From Mycolicibacterium helvum (GTDB lineage: Bacteria; Actinomycetota; Actinomycetes; Mycobacteriales; Mycobacteriaceae), in assembly GCF_010731895.1 (NCBI RefSeq), contig NZ_AP022596.1, forward strand, positions 3,844,001 to 3,908,000: a stretch of DNA of 64,000 nt, read 5' to 3'. The stretch's first letter is position 1, and every line of letters starts with the position of its first letter. Below are positions 29,014 through 38,184 of this stretch, piece after piece. The notes beneath the pieces were generated by a model that saw nothing but the letters and a program-made list of their open reading frames with translations, was not told where the DNA came from and searched no databases. Made by a program: the position numbers and the translations under genes.

Positions 29014-29700
29014 ATGGACACCATGAGGCAAAGGATTCTCGTAGTCGACGACGACCCATCGCTGGCCGAGATGCTCACCATCGTGTTGCGTGGCGAGGGT
29101 TTCGACACCGCGGTCATCGGCGACGGCTCTCAGGCGCTGACTGCCGTGCGTGAGCTGCGTCCCGATCTGGTGTTGCTGGACCTCATGCTGCCCGGCATGA
29201 ACGGCATCGATGTGTGTCGGGTGTTGCGGGCGGATTCCGGCGTGCCGATTGTCATGCTGACCGCCAAGACCGACACCGTCGATGTGGTGCTGGGCCTGGA
29301 GTCGGGCGCCGACGACTACGTGATGAAACCGTTCAAACCCAAGGAGTTGGTGGCTCGCGTCCGCGCGAGGTTGCGGCGCAACGAGGACGAGCCGGCCGAG
29401 ATGCTGTCGATCGCCGACATTGACATCGACGTGCCGGCGCACAAGGTCACCCGCGAGGGCGAGCAGATTTCGCTGACGCCGCTGGAGTTCGACCTCCTGG
29501 TGGCGCTGGCACGCAAACCGCGGCAGGTGTTTACTCGTGATGTGCTGCTCGAACAGGTGTGGGGATATCGGCACCCCGCGGATACCCGTTTGGTGAACGT
29601 GCATGTCCAGCGGTTGCGGGCGAAGGTCGAGAAGGACCCGGAGAACCCACAAGTGGTGCTGACCGTTCGAGGAGTGGGTTACAAGGCCGGACCGCCGTGA
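29014..29700 (+). CDS. mtrA: Response regulator MtrA
   Basis: Essential OmpR-class regulator of cell-cycle and cell-wall genes. 228 residues from ATG 29014 (second ATG at 29023). Receiver domain with [11 protein letters not shown], the phosphorylated Asp56 in [11 protein letters not shown], the TAK motif MLTAKTD and [12 protein letters not shown]. The winged-helix DNA-binding half contains [13 protein letters not shown] and the [20 protein letters not shown] recognition helix. Near-identical in mycobacteria. MtrB follows 25 bp downstream. Confidence 0.97.
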   Translation: MDTMRQRILVVDDDPSLAEMLTIVLRGEGFDTAVIGDGSQALTAVRELRPDLVLLDLMLPGMNGIDVCRVLRADSGVPIVMLTAKTDTVDVVLGLESGADDYVMKPFKPKELVARVRARLRRNEDEPAEMLSIADIDIDVPAHKVTREGEQISLTPLEFDLLVALARKPRQVFTRDVLLEQVWGYRHPADTRLVNVHVQRLRAKVEKDPENPQVVLTVRGVGYKAGPP

Positions 29701-29725
29701 TCGGGACGCGGGAGGCGCGCCGCAC

Positions 29726-31399
29726 GTGATCTTCGGCTCCAAGCAGCGCATCCGCGGCCCGTGGGGACGATCTGGTCCCCTGGTGCGGGGTATGAGTGCG
29801 CTGAGCCGAGCGCTCGGTTTGATCTGGCGCCGCTCGCTGCAATTGCGGGTGGTCGTGCTGACGCTGGGGTTGTCGGCGGCGGTGATCGTGGCGCTGGGCT
29901 TTGTGCTCACCAGCCAGATCACCAACCGGGTGCTCGACGTGAAAGTTCATGCTGCGACCGAGGAATTGGACCGCGCACGCAATACCGTCAGTGGCACCGT
30001 CAGCGGTGAAGAGGCACGCTCGCTGGACAGCAGCCTGCAGCTGGCCCGTAACACCTTGATCTCCAAGACCGGTCAGTCGTCCGGTGCGGCGCTGGCCGGC
30101 ACTTTCGACGCCGTGTTGGTGGTTCCCGGTGACGGCCCGCGCGCGGCTACGGCGGCCGGCCCGGTGGACCAGATCCCGAAGTCGTTGCGCGACTTCGTCA
30201 AAGCCGGCCAGGTCAGCTACCAGTACTCGACGGTGCGTACCGAGAGCTTCGCCGGTCCGGCGCTGCTGATCGGCACGCCGACCCCGTCGCATGTGCCGAA
30301 TCTCGAGCTCTACCTGATCTTCCCGCTGAACAGCGAGGAGAACACCGTCACGCTGGTGCGCGGCACCATGGCCACCGGCGGACTCGTGCTGCTGGTGCTG
30401 CTGGCCGGGATCGCGCTGCTGGTGTCGCGGCAGGTGGTCCTGCCGGTGCGTTCGGCATCGCGGATCGCCGAGCGCTTTGCCGAGGGCCACTTGTCCGAGC
30501 GGATGCCGGTGCGCGGTGAGGACGACATGGCTCGACTGGCGGTGTCGTTCAACGATATGGCCGAGAGTCTGCAACGCCAGATCACCAACCTCGAGGAATT
30601 CGGCAACCTGCAGCGTCGGTTCACCTCTGATGTCAGCCACGAGCTGCGCACCCCGCTGACCACAGTGCGGATGGCGGCCGACCTGATTTACGACCATTCC
30701 GAGGAGCTGGACCCTGCGCTGCGCCGCTCCACCGAGCTGATGGTCAACGAGCTGGACCGATTCGAGACACTGCTCAACGACCTGCTGGAGATTTCTCGCC
30801 ACGATGCGGGGGTCGCCGAATTGTCGGTGGAGGCAGTCGATTTGCGCTCGACGGTCAACAGCGCGCTGGGCAACGTCGGCCACTTGGCCGATGAGGCCGG
30901 AGTCGAGCTGATGGTGAATCTGCCTGATCAGGAGGTCATCGCCGAGGTCGATGCCCGCCGCGTGGAGCGCATCCTGCGCAACCTGATCGCCAACGCCATC
31001 GACCATGCTGAACGCAAACCGGTGCGGATCCGGATGGCTGCCGACGAGGACACCGTCGCGGTGACGGTCCGTGACTATGGTGTCGGGTTGCGGCCCGGGG
31101 AGGAGAAGCTGGTGTTCAGCCGGTTCTGGCGTTCGGACCCATCGCGGGTGCGCCGTTCCGGTGGGACCGGCCTTGGCCTGGCGATCAGCATCGAGGACGC
31201 CCGCCTGCACCAGGGCCGGCTGGAGGCGTGGGGTGAGCCCGGCAAGGGCGCCTGCTTCCGGCTGACGCTGCCGCTGACCCGTGGTCACAAGGTCACCACC
31301 AGCCCGCTGCCGTTGAAACCGGTTGCTGCAGAGCGCAATGACACCCGCAAGGACCAACGCCCGATGCGCCAACGAGAGCCGGCGGGGGAGAGCGTGTGA
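29726..31399 (+). CDS. mtrB: Sensor histidine kinase MtrB
   Basis: 557 residues from GTG 29726 (GGGAGG upstream). Two transmembrane helices (about 40-63 and 215-236) flank a roughly 150-residue extracellular sensor. HAMP follows ([20 protein letters not shown]), then HisKA with the phosphorylated His305 in [12 protein letters not shown], then ATPase boxes [17 protein letters not shown] and [10 protein letters not shown]. Pairs with MtrA. The stop overlaps the LpqB start, linking it to its lipoprotein partner. Confidence 0.97.
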   Translation: MIFGSKQRIRGPWGRSGPLVRGMSALSRALGLIWRRSLQLRVVVLTLGLSAAVIVALGFVLTSQITNRVLDVKVHAATEELDRARNTVSGTVSGEEARSLDSSLQLARNTLISKTGQSSGAALAGTFDAVLVVPGDGPRAATAAGPVDQIPKSLRDFVKAGQVSYQYSTVRTESFAGPALLIGTPTPSHVPNLELYLIFPLNSEENTVTLVRGTMATGGLVLLVLLAGIALLVSRQVVLPVRSASRIAERFAEGHLSERMPVRGEDDMARLAVSFNDMAESLQRQITNLEEFGNLQRRFTSDVSHELRTPLTTVRMAADLIYDHSEELDPALRRSTELMVNELDRFETLLNDLLEISRHDAGVAELSVEAVDLRSTVNSALGNVGHLADEAGVELMVNLPDQEVIAEVDARRVERILRNLIANAIDHAERKPVRIRMAADEDTVAVTVRDYGVGLRPGEEKLVFSRFWRSDPSRVRRSGGTGLGLAISIEDARLHQGRLEAWGEPGKGACFRLTLPLTRGHKVTTSPLPLKPVAAERNDTRKDQRPMRQREPAGESV

Positions 31400-33162
31400 C
31401 ACGCTGGCTGCTGGCCCTCGTGATGGCCGGGTTGGTCGCGATGTTGACGGGTGGATGCGCCGGTGTGCCGAATTCCTCGGCGCCGCAGGCGATCGGGACC
31501 GTCGAGCGGCCCCAGCCCAAAAGCTTGCCCAAGCCGACTCCCGGCATGGATCCAGATCAGTTGTTGCGCGAATTCCTCAAGGCCACCGCCGATCCTGCCA
31601 ACCGGCATCTGGCCGCTCGACAGTTCCTCACCGGGTCGGCTTCCAGCGAGTGGGACGACCAGGGCAGTGCGCTGCTGATCGACAACGTCGTGTTCGTCGA
31701 GACCCGAACTCCGGACCGCGTTGCGGTCACCATGAAGGCCGACATGCTCGGGTCGCTGTCCGATGTGGGCGTCTTCGAGACCGCCGGGGGACAGCTCCCT
31801 GACCCCGGGCCGCTGGAAATGGTGCAAACTCCGGATGGGTGGCGGATCAGCAAGCTGCCCAACGGTGTGTTCCTGGATTGGCAACAGTTCCAGGCGACCT
31901 ACAAGCGCAACACGTTGTACTTCATCGACCCGACCGGTAAGACCGTGGTGCCCGATCCGCGTTACGTGGCGGTGTCGGATGCCGATCAGCTGGCCACCGA
32001 ACTGGTCACCAAGCTGATCGCCGGTCCCCGGCCGGAGATGGCGCGGACCGTGCGCAATCTACTGGGGCCGTTGAAGTTGATCGGTCCGGTGACCCGCGCC
32101 GATGGCGGCAAGACCGGTATCGGGCGCGGCTACGGAGGTGCGCGCATCGATCTGGAGAACCTGACTACCACCGATCCGCATAGTCGGCAATTGGTTGCCG
32201 CCCAGATCATTTGGACGCTGGCGCGGGCCGATATCAAGGGCCCCTACGTGATCAATGCCGACGGTGCGCCGCTTGACGACAGGTTCAAGGACGGCTGGAA
32301 CACCACCGATGTGGCGGCCACCGATCCGGGTGCGGTCGACGGTGCTTCCGCCGGTGTGCACGCGCTGATCGACGGGTCGATGGTGTCGCTGGACGGGCAG
32401 CGGGCCACGCCGGTACCCGGCATGTTCGGCCAGATGCCCGCTCAGGTGTCGGCCGCGCTGTCACGCAGCGGTCAGGACATCGCGTCGGTGACCGTGTTGC
32501 GGCCCGGCGCGCCGGACGTGGTGTCGTCGTTGTGGATTGGCCCGAACGGTGGGGCGGCCGCGAAAGTCACCGACGCACGGTCGTTGACCCGGCCGTCGTG
32601 GGCGTTGGACGACGCGGTGTGGGTGGTGGTCGACGGCAACAGCGTGGTGCGGGTGATCCAGGAGCAAGCCTCTGGGCAGCCCGCGCGGATCCCGGTGGAC
32701 TCCGCGGCGGTGACGTCCCGCTTCCCCGGTGCGATCACCGAATTGCAGCTGTCCCGCGATAGCACCCGCGCGGCGTTGGTGATCAACGGTCAGGTGATCC
32801 TGTCCGGTGTGGAGCAGACGCCGGCCGGGGAGTTCTCGCTGACGTATCCGCGTCGGCTCGGTTTCGGCCTCGGCTCGTCGGTGGTGTCGCTGTCGTGGCG
32901 CACCGGCGACGATATCGTCGTCACCCGTACCGATGCCGCCCATCCGGTGTCGTATGTGAACCTCGACGGCGTGAACTCCGACGGGCCCAACGGGAACATC
33001 GTGATGCCGGTGTCGGTGGTGGCGGCCAATCCGGCCGCGGTCTACGTCTCGGACACCCGCGGCGTGCTGCAGCTGTCGGGGACCAGTGCCGAGAACAGTC
33101 AATCCTGGTCGGACGTAAGACCTTTCCTGACGCCCGGCGCGGTGCCGGTGCTTCCCGGCTGA
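31396..33162 (+). CDS. lpqB: Lipoprotein LpqB (MtrB partner)
   Basis: 588 residues from GTG 31396, overlapping mtrB. Signal peptide with lipobox region AMLTGGCAG; the lipidated Cys is residue 21, with Thr rather than Leu at position -3, slightly atypical. A GerMN-like domain follows (about 180-300, including [15 protein letters not shown]), then a beta-propeller-like half. LpqB interacts with the MtrB sensor and tunes MtrA phosphorylation according to published work on this operon. Anchored outside the membrane. Confidence 0.92.
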   Translation: MTRWLLALVMAGLVAMLTGGCAGVPNSSAPQAIGTVERPQPKSLPKPTPGMDPDQLLREFLKATADPANRHLAARQFLTGSASSEWDDQGSALLIDNVVFVETRTPDRVAVTMKADMLGSLSDVGVFETAGGQLPDPGPLEMVQTPDGWRISKLPNGVFLDWQQFQATYKRNTLYFIDPTGKTVVPDPRYVAVSDADQLATELVTKLIAGPRPEMARTVRNLLGPLKLIGPVTRADGGKTGIGRGYGGARIDLENLTTTDPHSRQLVAAQIIWTLARADIKGPYVINADGAPLDDRFKDGWNTTDVAATDPGAVDGASAGVHALIDGSMVSLDGQRATPVPGMFGQMPAQVSAALSRSGQDIASVTVLRPGAPDVVSSLWIGPNGGAAAKVTDARSLTRPSWALDDAVWVVVDGNSVVRVIQEQASGQPARIPVDSAAVTSRFPGAITELQLSRDSTRAALVINGQVILSGVEQTPAGEFSLTYPRRLGFGLGSSVVSLSWRTGDDIVVTRTDAAHPVSYVNLDGVNSDGPNGNIVMPVSVVAANPAAVYVSDTRGVLQLSGTSAENSQSWSDVRPFLTPGAVPVLPG

Positions 33163-33173
33163 CAGGAGATCTG

Positions 33174-33704
33174 GTGTCTGGACCCGTGCTGCCCGGCGTA
33201 ATTCGCCAAATCGGTTATATCGTGCAGGATTTCGACAAAGCGCTGGCCAACTGGCTCGACCTGGGGGTCGGTCCGTTCTATGTGCTGCGCGGCATCGAGC
33301 AGACCGGGATCTATCGCGGCCAGGAGTGCACGGTCACGTTGACGCTGGGACTGGCCAACAGTGGCGATCTTCAGGTCGAGATCATTCATCAGGACAATGA
33401 CGCGCCGTCGATCTACTCCGAGTTCACCTCGGCCGGGGGCGACGGCTTTCACCAGTTGGCCTACTGGGCGCAGGACTATGACGCCGCGCTGGCGGCCGGG
33501 CAGGCCGCCGGATGGCCGGTGGTGTGGTCGGGCGGCGATCCGGGCACCGCGCGCTACGCCTATTTCGAACCGCCGCCGGGCACCGCGGCGACCATCATCG
33601 AATTGATGGAGCTCACTCCGGCGACGATCGGGATGGGCGAACTGGTGCGCTCGGCGGCGGTGGACTGGGACGGAATCGACCCCATCCGGTCACTGTTCGG
33701 GTAG
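33174..33704 (+). CDS. VOC-family (glyoxalase/bleomycin-resistance fold) protein
   Basis: 176 residues from GTG 33174, with AGGAG just upstream and only 11 bp after lpqB. The VOC fold is suggested by IRQIGYIVQDFDKALANW at the N-terminus, LQVEIIHQDNDAPS in the middle and FHQLAYWAQDYDAAL in the second half. Metal ligands cannot be assigned with certainty. It resembles lyase or dioxygenase-like VOC proteins of actinomycetes. Read-through from mtrAB-lpqB is likely. Confidence 0.75.
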   Translation: MSGPVLPGVIRQIGYIVQDFDKALANWLDLGVGPFYVLRGIEQTGIYRGQECTVTLTLGLANSGDLQVEIIHQDNDAPSIYSEFTSAGGDGFHQLAYWAQDYDAALAAGQAAGWPVVWSGGDPGTARYAYFEPPPGTAATIIELMELTPATIGMGELVRSAAVDWDGIDPIRSLFG

Positions 33705-33799
33705 CCGCGCAATCTCGCATTTCCGCCAGCTGCTTGCCAAGCCTGCTGTTCAGAGGGGTGAATTGTGGGCAGGTTGTCAAGTCGGTAGCGTTCGCTCCT

Positions 33800-34120
33800 G
33801 TGAGTGGGACTGGCGACGGCGGTGTCTTGAATGTGGACCCTGCGGTGTTGCGGGCCGCGTGTGAGGCGTTGACTGCCGGCGCGCAGCACTTGCAAGCAGG
33901 TTTGCGCGACCTCGACACCGAAGCCCAGCAGGTGCTGGGGTCCTGGGAGGGATCCGCGGGCGGTGCTTACGGTGCCGCATGGCGGCAGTGGCATGACGGA
34001 TCGCTGAAGGTGCAGCAGGCGTTGGTAACGATCGCCGAACGACTCGGTGCGGCAGGACAAGCGTTCGCGGCCAATGAGCAGGCCTCCGCCGCAGACTTGG
34101 GCGGCCTCCACCGTGGCTGA
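33800..34120 (+). CDS. WXG100 protein, EsxF-like
   Basis: 106 residues from GTG 33800. Two helices joined by W49-E-G (LGSWEGSAGGAYGAAW), the WXG100 turn. VDPAVLRAACEALTAGAQHL, GSAWEL-type helix 2 and the C-terminal ANEQASA resemble M. tuberculosis EsxF (Rv3905c), which pairs with EsxE to help the CpnT toxin cross the envelope. The 3' end overlaps the next WXG gene by 8 bp. Confidence in WXG100 is high; the EsxF link is from remembered sequence and gene order. Confidence 0.85.
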   Translation: MSGTGDGGVLNVDPAVLRAACEALTAGAQHLQAGLRDLDTEAQQVLGSWEGSAGGAYGAAWRQWHDGSLKVQQALVTIAERLGAAGQAFAANEQASAADLGGLHRG

Positions 34121-34403
34121 TGCATTCGCAGTGGACTTGGACCGGTTGTCCGACATCATTGAGCGGATGGCTTCGTATCAAACAGTCGTCGACTCGATGT
34201 TGGAAGAGTGTGACGCCGTGGTGGCGAATCTGCATGCGAACTGGCACGGGATTGCCAGCGAGTCCCATGCCGCTGTGCATGAGCAGTGGAAGCAGGGGGC
34301 GGACATGATGCGAAATGCCTTGGCGCAGTTGCGCTCGGCCGGAGCGCATGCCCACACCTCGTACAGCGGCGCGATCGAAGCGAATCTGAAAATCTGGGGC
34401 TAA
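34113..34403 (+). CDS. WXG100 protein, EsxE-like
   Basis: 96 residues from GTG 34113, overlapping the EsxF-like gene by 8 bp. Central W44-H-G turn in HANWHGIASESH. The second half, WKQGADMMRNALAQLRSAG and YSGAIEANLKIWG, closely resembles M. tuberculosis EsxE (Rv3904c). The pair should form the heterodimer used by the T7SS-linked CpnT system. The large toxin gene starts 5 bp after its stop, so all three are one unit. Confidence 0.85.
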   Translation: MADAFAVDLDRLSDIIERMASYQTVVDSMLEECDAVVANLHANWHGIASESHAAVHEQWKQGADMMRNALAQLRSAGAHAHTSYSGAIEANLKIWG

Positions 34404-34408
34404 CCGCT

Positions 34409-37093
34409 ATGGGTGAACCGTTGCGAGTCGACCCTGTGGGGCTTTCGGCTGCGGGTTCCGCGGTCGCTGAGCTGAGTAACGGGGTGACTGCCGCGGTGGG
34501 CTCGCTGACTGCGTCCTACAACGCCAATACCGGTCAGGATGCGGCAGGTACCGCGTTCGGATTCGCGTATCAGGACTCGGCCAAGGCATTGGTTGACGGT
34601 GTGGCCAAGGGAGTCAACGCGTTACGTCACATCGGTTATCTGATTCAGGGCTCGGCGACCAACTATTCCCGGGCGGAGGCGGCCGCCGATATCGGCGGCG
34701 GAGCGGCCCCATTGACGGCGCCGGTAGCTCCCGGGCAGTATTCCGCGCCGGGCGGCGAACCAGATGTCAACGGGCCCGGTCGAACTCCGCCCGTGTTGTG
34801 GTACCTGGTGGAGTTCCTGGTCGGCGATTGGTGGCCGAACGGTGATCCGGCGCAGCTTCGCGCCGCTGCGACCGCGTGGAACGCGTTGGCTGCGCCGCTC
34901 TACGGCGTGACCGGCGAGAATGCCGGGCCGTACGCGGTCATCGATGCACAGCAGATGCCGGACAAAGAACCGATGAAGTCCGCGGTGCGTGATGTCGGCA
35001 CGGCTATGTCGTCGCTGGCTGGCGAGGCGCAGAAGCTCGCCGGCGAACTGAACCACTTCGCAACCGATGTCGAGAACACCCAGAACGCGATTCGTGACCT
35101 GCTCGACAAGCTCAAATCGGTGGTGGGGTCCGTCGTCGACCAAGGTGTCCTCGGCACTGTTTTCGAGCTGATCACCGGCGACGCCGAAGAGAAGATCCAG
35201 GAGGTTGCCGACGACATCAAAGCCGTCATCGCCAACCACAAGCGGCAGTCGGCGGCGCGGAAAGAACTGCTTGCTGACCTGGTCAACGGCATCAAGAACT
35301 ACACGCGCGCAATGGAAATCATCACCCGTGTCGAACTGGTCAACTACCTCGGCGAGGATGCCGGCCGGATTGTGGCCAATGTCAACGACGCCTTCACCGA
35401 CACCACCACTGGTGTCTCACTTGGCGCGATCAATACCGTCGGCGGTCTGGCGACGGGCTTCGATCCTCTCGGCGACCCGAAAGGCACGTGGGCCACGCTC
35501 GAGGGTCTGGGCAAGATGGCCGAGATCTTCAATCCGGTGACTGCCCCGGCGGCATTTGCTAAGGACCCCGAGGGCACCATCGACATGGTCAAGAACCTCA
35601 CACATTTCGACGACATCTTCACCAGCAACCGTCCTTTCATCGGGGTGGGGGAGCTGGGCTTCGACATCGGCACGGCGATCGTGCCCGGTGGAGCGGCCAC
35701 CAAGGCAGGTGCCGGTGCGCGAGCGGCGGAGGGGGCGGCCGCGCGAACGGAGATTTCGGCGACCGAACGGGCTGCTGGAGAAGCTGGTGGGATTGCCTCG
35801 GCGACAACGGGATTGCGTGGTGTTTCGCGTGAGGTGGAGGGCGCTACAAGCAAGCTCGACGACCTGAGTAAGGCGCCGCTTGTCGGCGAGAAGCCGCCAT
35901 CAGGAAGCCCTGGCCCGCTACCGAAGCCACCCGAACCCGGCGGGCCGTCGCTGCCTCGTGACCCGGCTCCTCGCGATCCGGGGCCAGCGCCGACGAGTGG
36001 GAAGCCGACATCTGCTCCGCCGTCGGGGGATCCTGTTTCGCCGTCGGTCACGCACGCGCCCGAGACTGCCCCGGCACCCAAGGCGGAAGTTCCTGCGGCT
36101 CCTGCGGGTTCGGAGGTGGCCGCGCCGGCCTCTGCGACACCGGGTGGGGCCGACCACGCCCCGACTGCTTCCTCCGGCGGGCAGCCATCTGCGCCACCAA
36201 TGCACGCTCCCAGCGTGAACCATCCTGGCGGTGTGCCGCATGACGGCGGTGCCGGGAACGGCGGTGTCCCGCCGCACAGCGGCGGCGGCCTCCACGATGC
36301 GGGCGGCGGCTCACCCCACGACGGTGGACCGCACCACAACGGTGGCGGCTCGGGCGATCAGCAGCCAAACAATCCGCCACACACCGGTCTGCACGACCCG
36401 CCCGCCAATCACGGGATTCCCGGTGGACGGCTGCCGGACTTGACGGAGATCGATAAAGAGTTTCGTCTTTCCGACGGCAGCATTGATGCGTCGAGAGTCT
36501 CTGAGTGGGCTCAGAGGATATCGGACGTTTACCCGGCCTTGAGCAAAGATCAGATCGAAGCGATCTACCAGTACACAACTGAAAACTATCAGGCAATCAA
36601 TCCGTACCTGCGAAATATTGACGATCTCAATCTGTTCCAGCAACGAATGCTTGGTTCCCAGTCCATAGAAGCCATGACGCCTGGGCAACGATTGGCCATG
36701 GAGACGCAAATTTCGCGGGCTGATGAGGCGCTTGCGGCGCTACCGCCGTACCGCGTCGATCCGTCAGACTTGACGTCTACTACGTGGCGCGGATTGAGAG
36801 CACCAGAGTCTCTTCTCGACGAGTTGAAAGCGGGCGACATCTTCCAGGACCCGGGCTACCTCAGTTCATCACTCGATCAGCAGGTTGCTGAGTCCTTTGC
36901 GCGTGGAGCGGGCGAAGGCGAAATACCGACGATCTTGAAGGTCGTGGGTGAAGACGGTGTGGATGTGGCACCGCTGTCGCGGTGGTCCTCCGAATCGGAG
37001 ATTCTGTTTCCGCGTGGCGCGAGTTTCGAGGTGGTATCACGGGAGCTGGGAGGCGACGGAATCATGCGCATAGCGATTAGACAGGTCAAGTAG
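34409..37093 (+). CDS. CpnT-like toxin with C-terminal ADP-ribosyltransferase domain
   Basis: 894 residues from ATG 34409. Residues 1-450 follow the N-terminal channel region of CpnT: LRVDPVGLSAAGSAV at the start, WWPNGDPAQLRAAATAWNAL near 141-160, AQQMPDKEPMKSA, and helical ITGDAEEKIQEVADDIKAVI near 256-275. A Pro-rich then Gly/His-rich linker spans about 480-672. Residues about 675-894 carry an ADP-ribosyltransferase signature: R794 in TTWRGLR, YLSSS (817-821), and E862-S-E864 in SSESEILFPRG. TNT motifs of CpnT are not seen. The domain DNA is visibly more AT-rich than the linker. Likely an exported NAD-using toxin; the modified target is unknown. Confidence 0.8.
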   Translation: MGEPLRVDPVGLSAAGSAVAELSNGVTAAVGSLTASYNANTGQDAAGTAFGFAYQDSAKALVDGVAKGVNALRHIGYLIQGSATNYSRAEAAADIGGGAAPLTAPVAPGQYSAPGGEPDVNGPGRTPPVLWYLVEFLVGDWWPNGDPAQLRAAATAWNALAAPLYGVTGENAGPYAVIDAQQMPDKEPMKSAVRDVGTAMSSLAGEAQKLAGELNHFATDVENTQNAIRDLLDKLKSVVGSVVDQGVLGTVFELITGDAEEKIQEVADDIKAVIANHKRQSAARKELLADLVNGIKNYTRAMEIITRVELVNYLGEDAGRIVANVNDAFTDTTTGVSLGAINTVGGLATGFDPLGDPKGTWATLEGLGKMAEIFNPVTAPAAFAKDPEGTIDMVKNLTHFDDIFTSNRPFIGVGELGFDIGTAIVPGGAATKAGAGARAAEGAAARTEISATERAAGEAGGIASATTGLRGVSREVEGATSKLDDLSKAPLVGEKPPSGSPGPLPKPPEPGGPSLPRDPAPRDPGPAPTSGKPTSAPPSGDPVSPSVTHAPETAPAPKAEVPAAPAGSEVAAPASATPGGADHAPTASSGGQPSAPPMHAPSVNHPGGVPHDGGAGNGGVPPHSGGGLHDAGGGSPHDGGPHHNGGGSGDQQPNNPPHTGLHDPPANHGIPGGRLPDLTEIDKEFRLSDGSIDASRVSEWAQRISDVYPALSKDQIEAIYQYTTENYQAINPYLRNIDDLNLFQQRMLGSQSIEAMTPGQRLAMETQISRADEALAALPPYRVDPSDLTSTTWRGLRAPESLLDELKAGDIFQDPGYLSSSLDQQVAESFARGAGEGEIPTILKVVGEDGVDVAPLSRWSSESEILFPRGASFEVVSRELGGDGIMRIAIRQVK

Positions 37094-37683
37094 TGGTGCT
37101 CGAAGGGAGCGCGGCGGAGGATACCCTGGATTCCGCTGCCGCAATTGCAGATTGGTTGCGGGCACATCTCCGAAAAGGAGAGGGCCTAACGCATCCGTAC
37201 GCGCGGAAGTTGGAGATTGCCAACTACGTCCCAACGCATTCGTTGTGGACGACGTGGACGGAGGACCGCCTGCTCACGTTCGGAGCCGGGCTCGTGGCGA
37301 TTCGGCGCCCAATTCGTACTGCATCTGACGGGGTGAAAGTGGAATTAGCGGGCAGATCGATTATCGTCGCGGCGAACAGAAGTGCCCCGGGCGAGGGCCT
37401 GCCCGATGCTTACCTGTTTCAAGCTACGCCCGGGCGCCCCGCCGACTACACAGGGGATTCTCCGGAAGTCGTTATCGAGACAATTCGCGGCCTGCTCGCT
37501 CCCGTCCCGCCCCCTGTTGCAGACGATCGAGTGCAGGTTGGATTTCCTGGACGGGAGGCCAGTGCAACGACCTATGTCGGCAGCTGGCAGTGGGATATCC
37601 ACGGGGAGGCGCGCGGGACGGAGTTCGTCAACAGAGCTGCGGCGGCCACGTTGGCTGCTATCGAGGCTGTCGGAAAGGATTAG
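37093..37683 (+). CDS. Candidate immunity protein for the ART toxin
   Basis: 196 residues from GTG 37093, sharing one base with the toxin stop. Acidic, no signal peptide or membrane helix. The strand-rich middle (DRLLTFGAGLVAIRRPIR, GRSIIVAANRSA) and the repeated aromatic/helical ends do not match a family I know. Its place directly after the toxin C-terminus, in the manner of CpnT and its IFT antitoxin, and its AT-richer composition shared with the toxin domain, argue for a cognate cytoplasmic inhibitor. This is a positional inference only. Confidence 0.5.
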   Translation: MVLEGSAAEDTLDSAAAIADWLRAHLRKGEGLTHPYARKLEIANYVPTHSLWTTWTEDRLLTFGAGLVAIRRPIRTASDGVKVELAGRSIIVAANRSAPGEGLPDAYLFQATPGRPADYTGDSPEVVIETIRGLLAPVPPPVADDRVQVGFPGREASATTYVGSWQWDIHGEARGTEFVNRAAAATLAAIEAVGKD

Positions 37684-37686
37684 CAA

Positions 37687-38151
37687 GTGGCCGAAGACAT
37701 TGTGAACACGCTTTCGCAACTGCCGGCGATGGCGGCGATCACCTATCGCGGGATGGCCGGCCCTAAGCCGAACGCATCGTTCACGCTCAGCGGGATCCTG
37801 CCGACGTCGATGGATCCACGTGTCGCGAGCGAGAACTTCACAGCGGAGTGGCTGGCGGCGATCGTGAGCATTACCGGCCGGCTCGTAGCACCGTTTGCGC
37901 GGTATCGCGAGGAGCAGGAGATCGCCATGCTGCCAGGCACGTTGCTCTTGCTGGCCGGCTCCGTTGAGGTGCCAGGCCTGCCGGATAGCGTGGTGCTTTT
38001 AGCCGAATCCGGTGACGCACCCGGGTTGCCTGCCGATTCAACCGCTTTGAAACAAGCTGTGATTGAACAAATCACGAGTGCCCTAGCCCGCCCGGCCGTG
38101 ACGGTCAATACGCCGGGACGGTTCGCATTCCGCCCGCCGCCTTCGGCTTGA
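37687..38151 (+). CDS. Small protein with ADP-ribosyltransferase-like R/S/ExE pattern
   Basis: 154 residues from GTG 37687, 3 bp after the candidate immunity gene. It lines up with the toxin domain: AITYRGM (R21) against TTWRGLR, GILPTSMDPRVAS (T40-S41) against GYLSSSLDQQVAE, and REEQEIAMLPGT (E76-Q-E78) against SSESEILFPRG. All three positions of the ART catalytic set are kept, but the core is shorter. It could be a second, stand-alone ART toxin, or a decoy or regulator derived from the same fold. No secretion signal is seen. Confidence 0.55.
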   Translation: MAEDIVNTLSQLPAMAAITYRGMAGPKPNASFTLSGILPTSMDPRVASENFTAEWLAAIVSITGRLVAPFARYREEQEIAMLPGTLLLLAGSVEVPGLPDSVVLLAESGDAPGLPADSTALKQAVIEQITSALARPAVTVNTPGRFAFRPPPSA

Positions 38152-38184
38152 GGATGGCGTTAATGACCGACCCAACGATCCGCC

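Noticed and set aside
34286..34408. N-terminal extension of the CpnT-like protein
   Set aside because: It overlaps the EsxE-like gene in another frame; ATG 34409 starts exactly at the conserved CpnT-type N-terminus.
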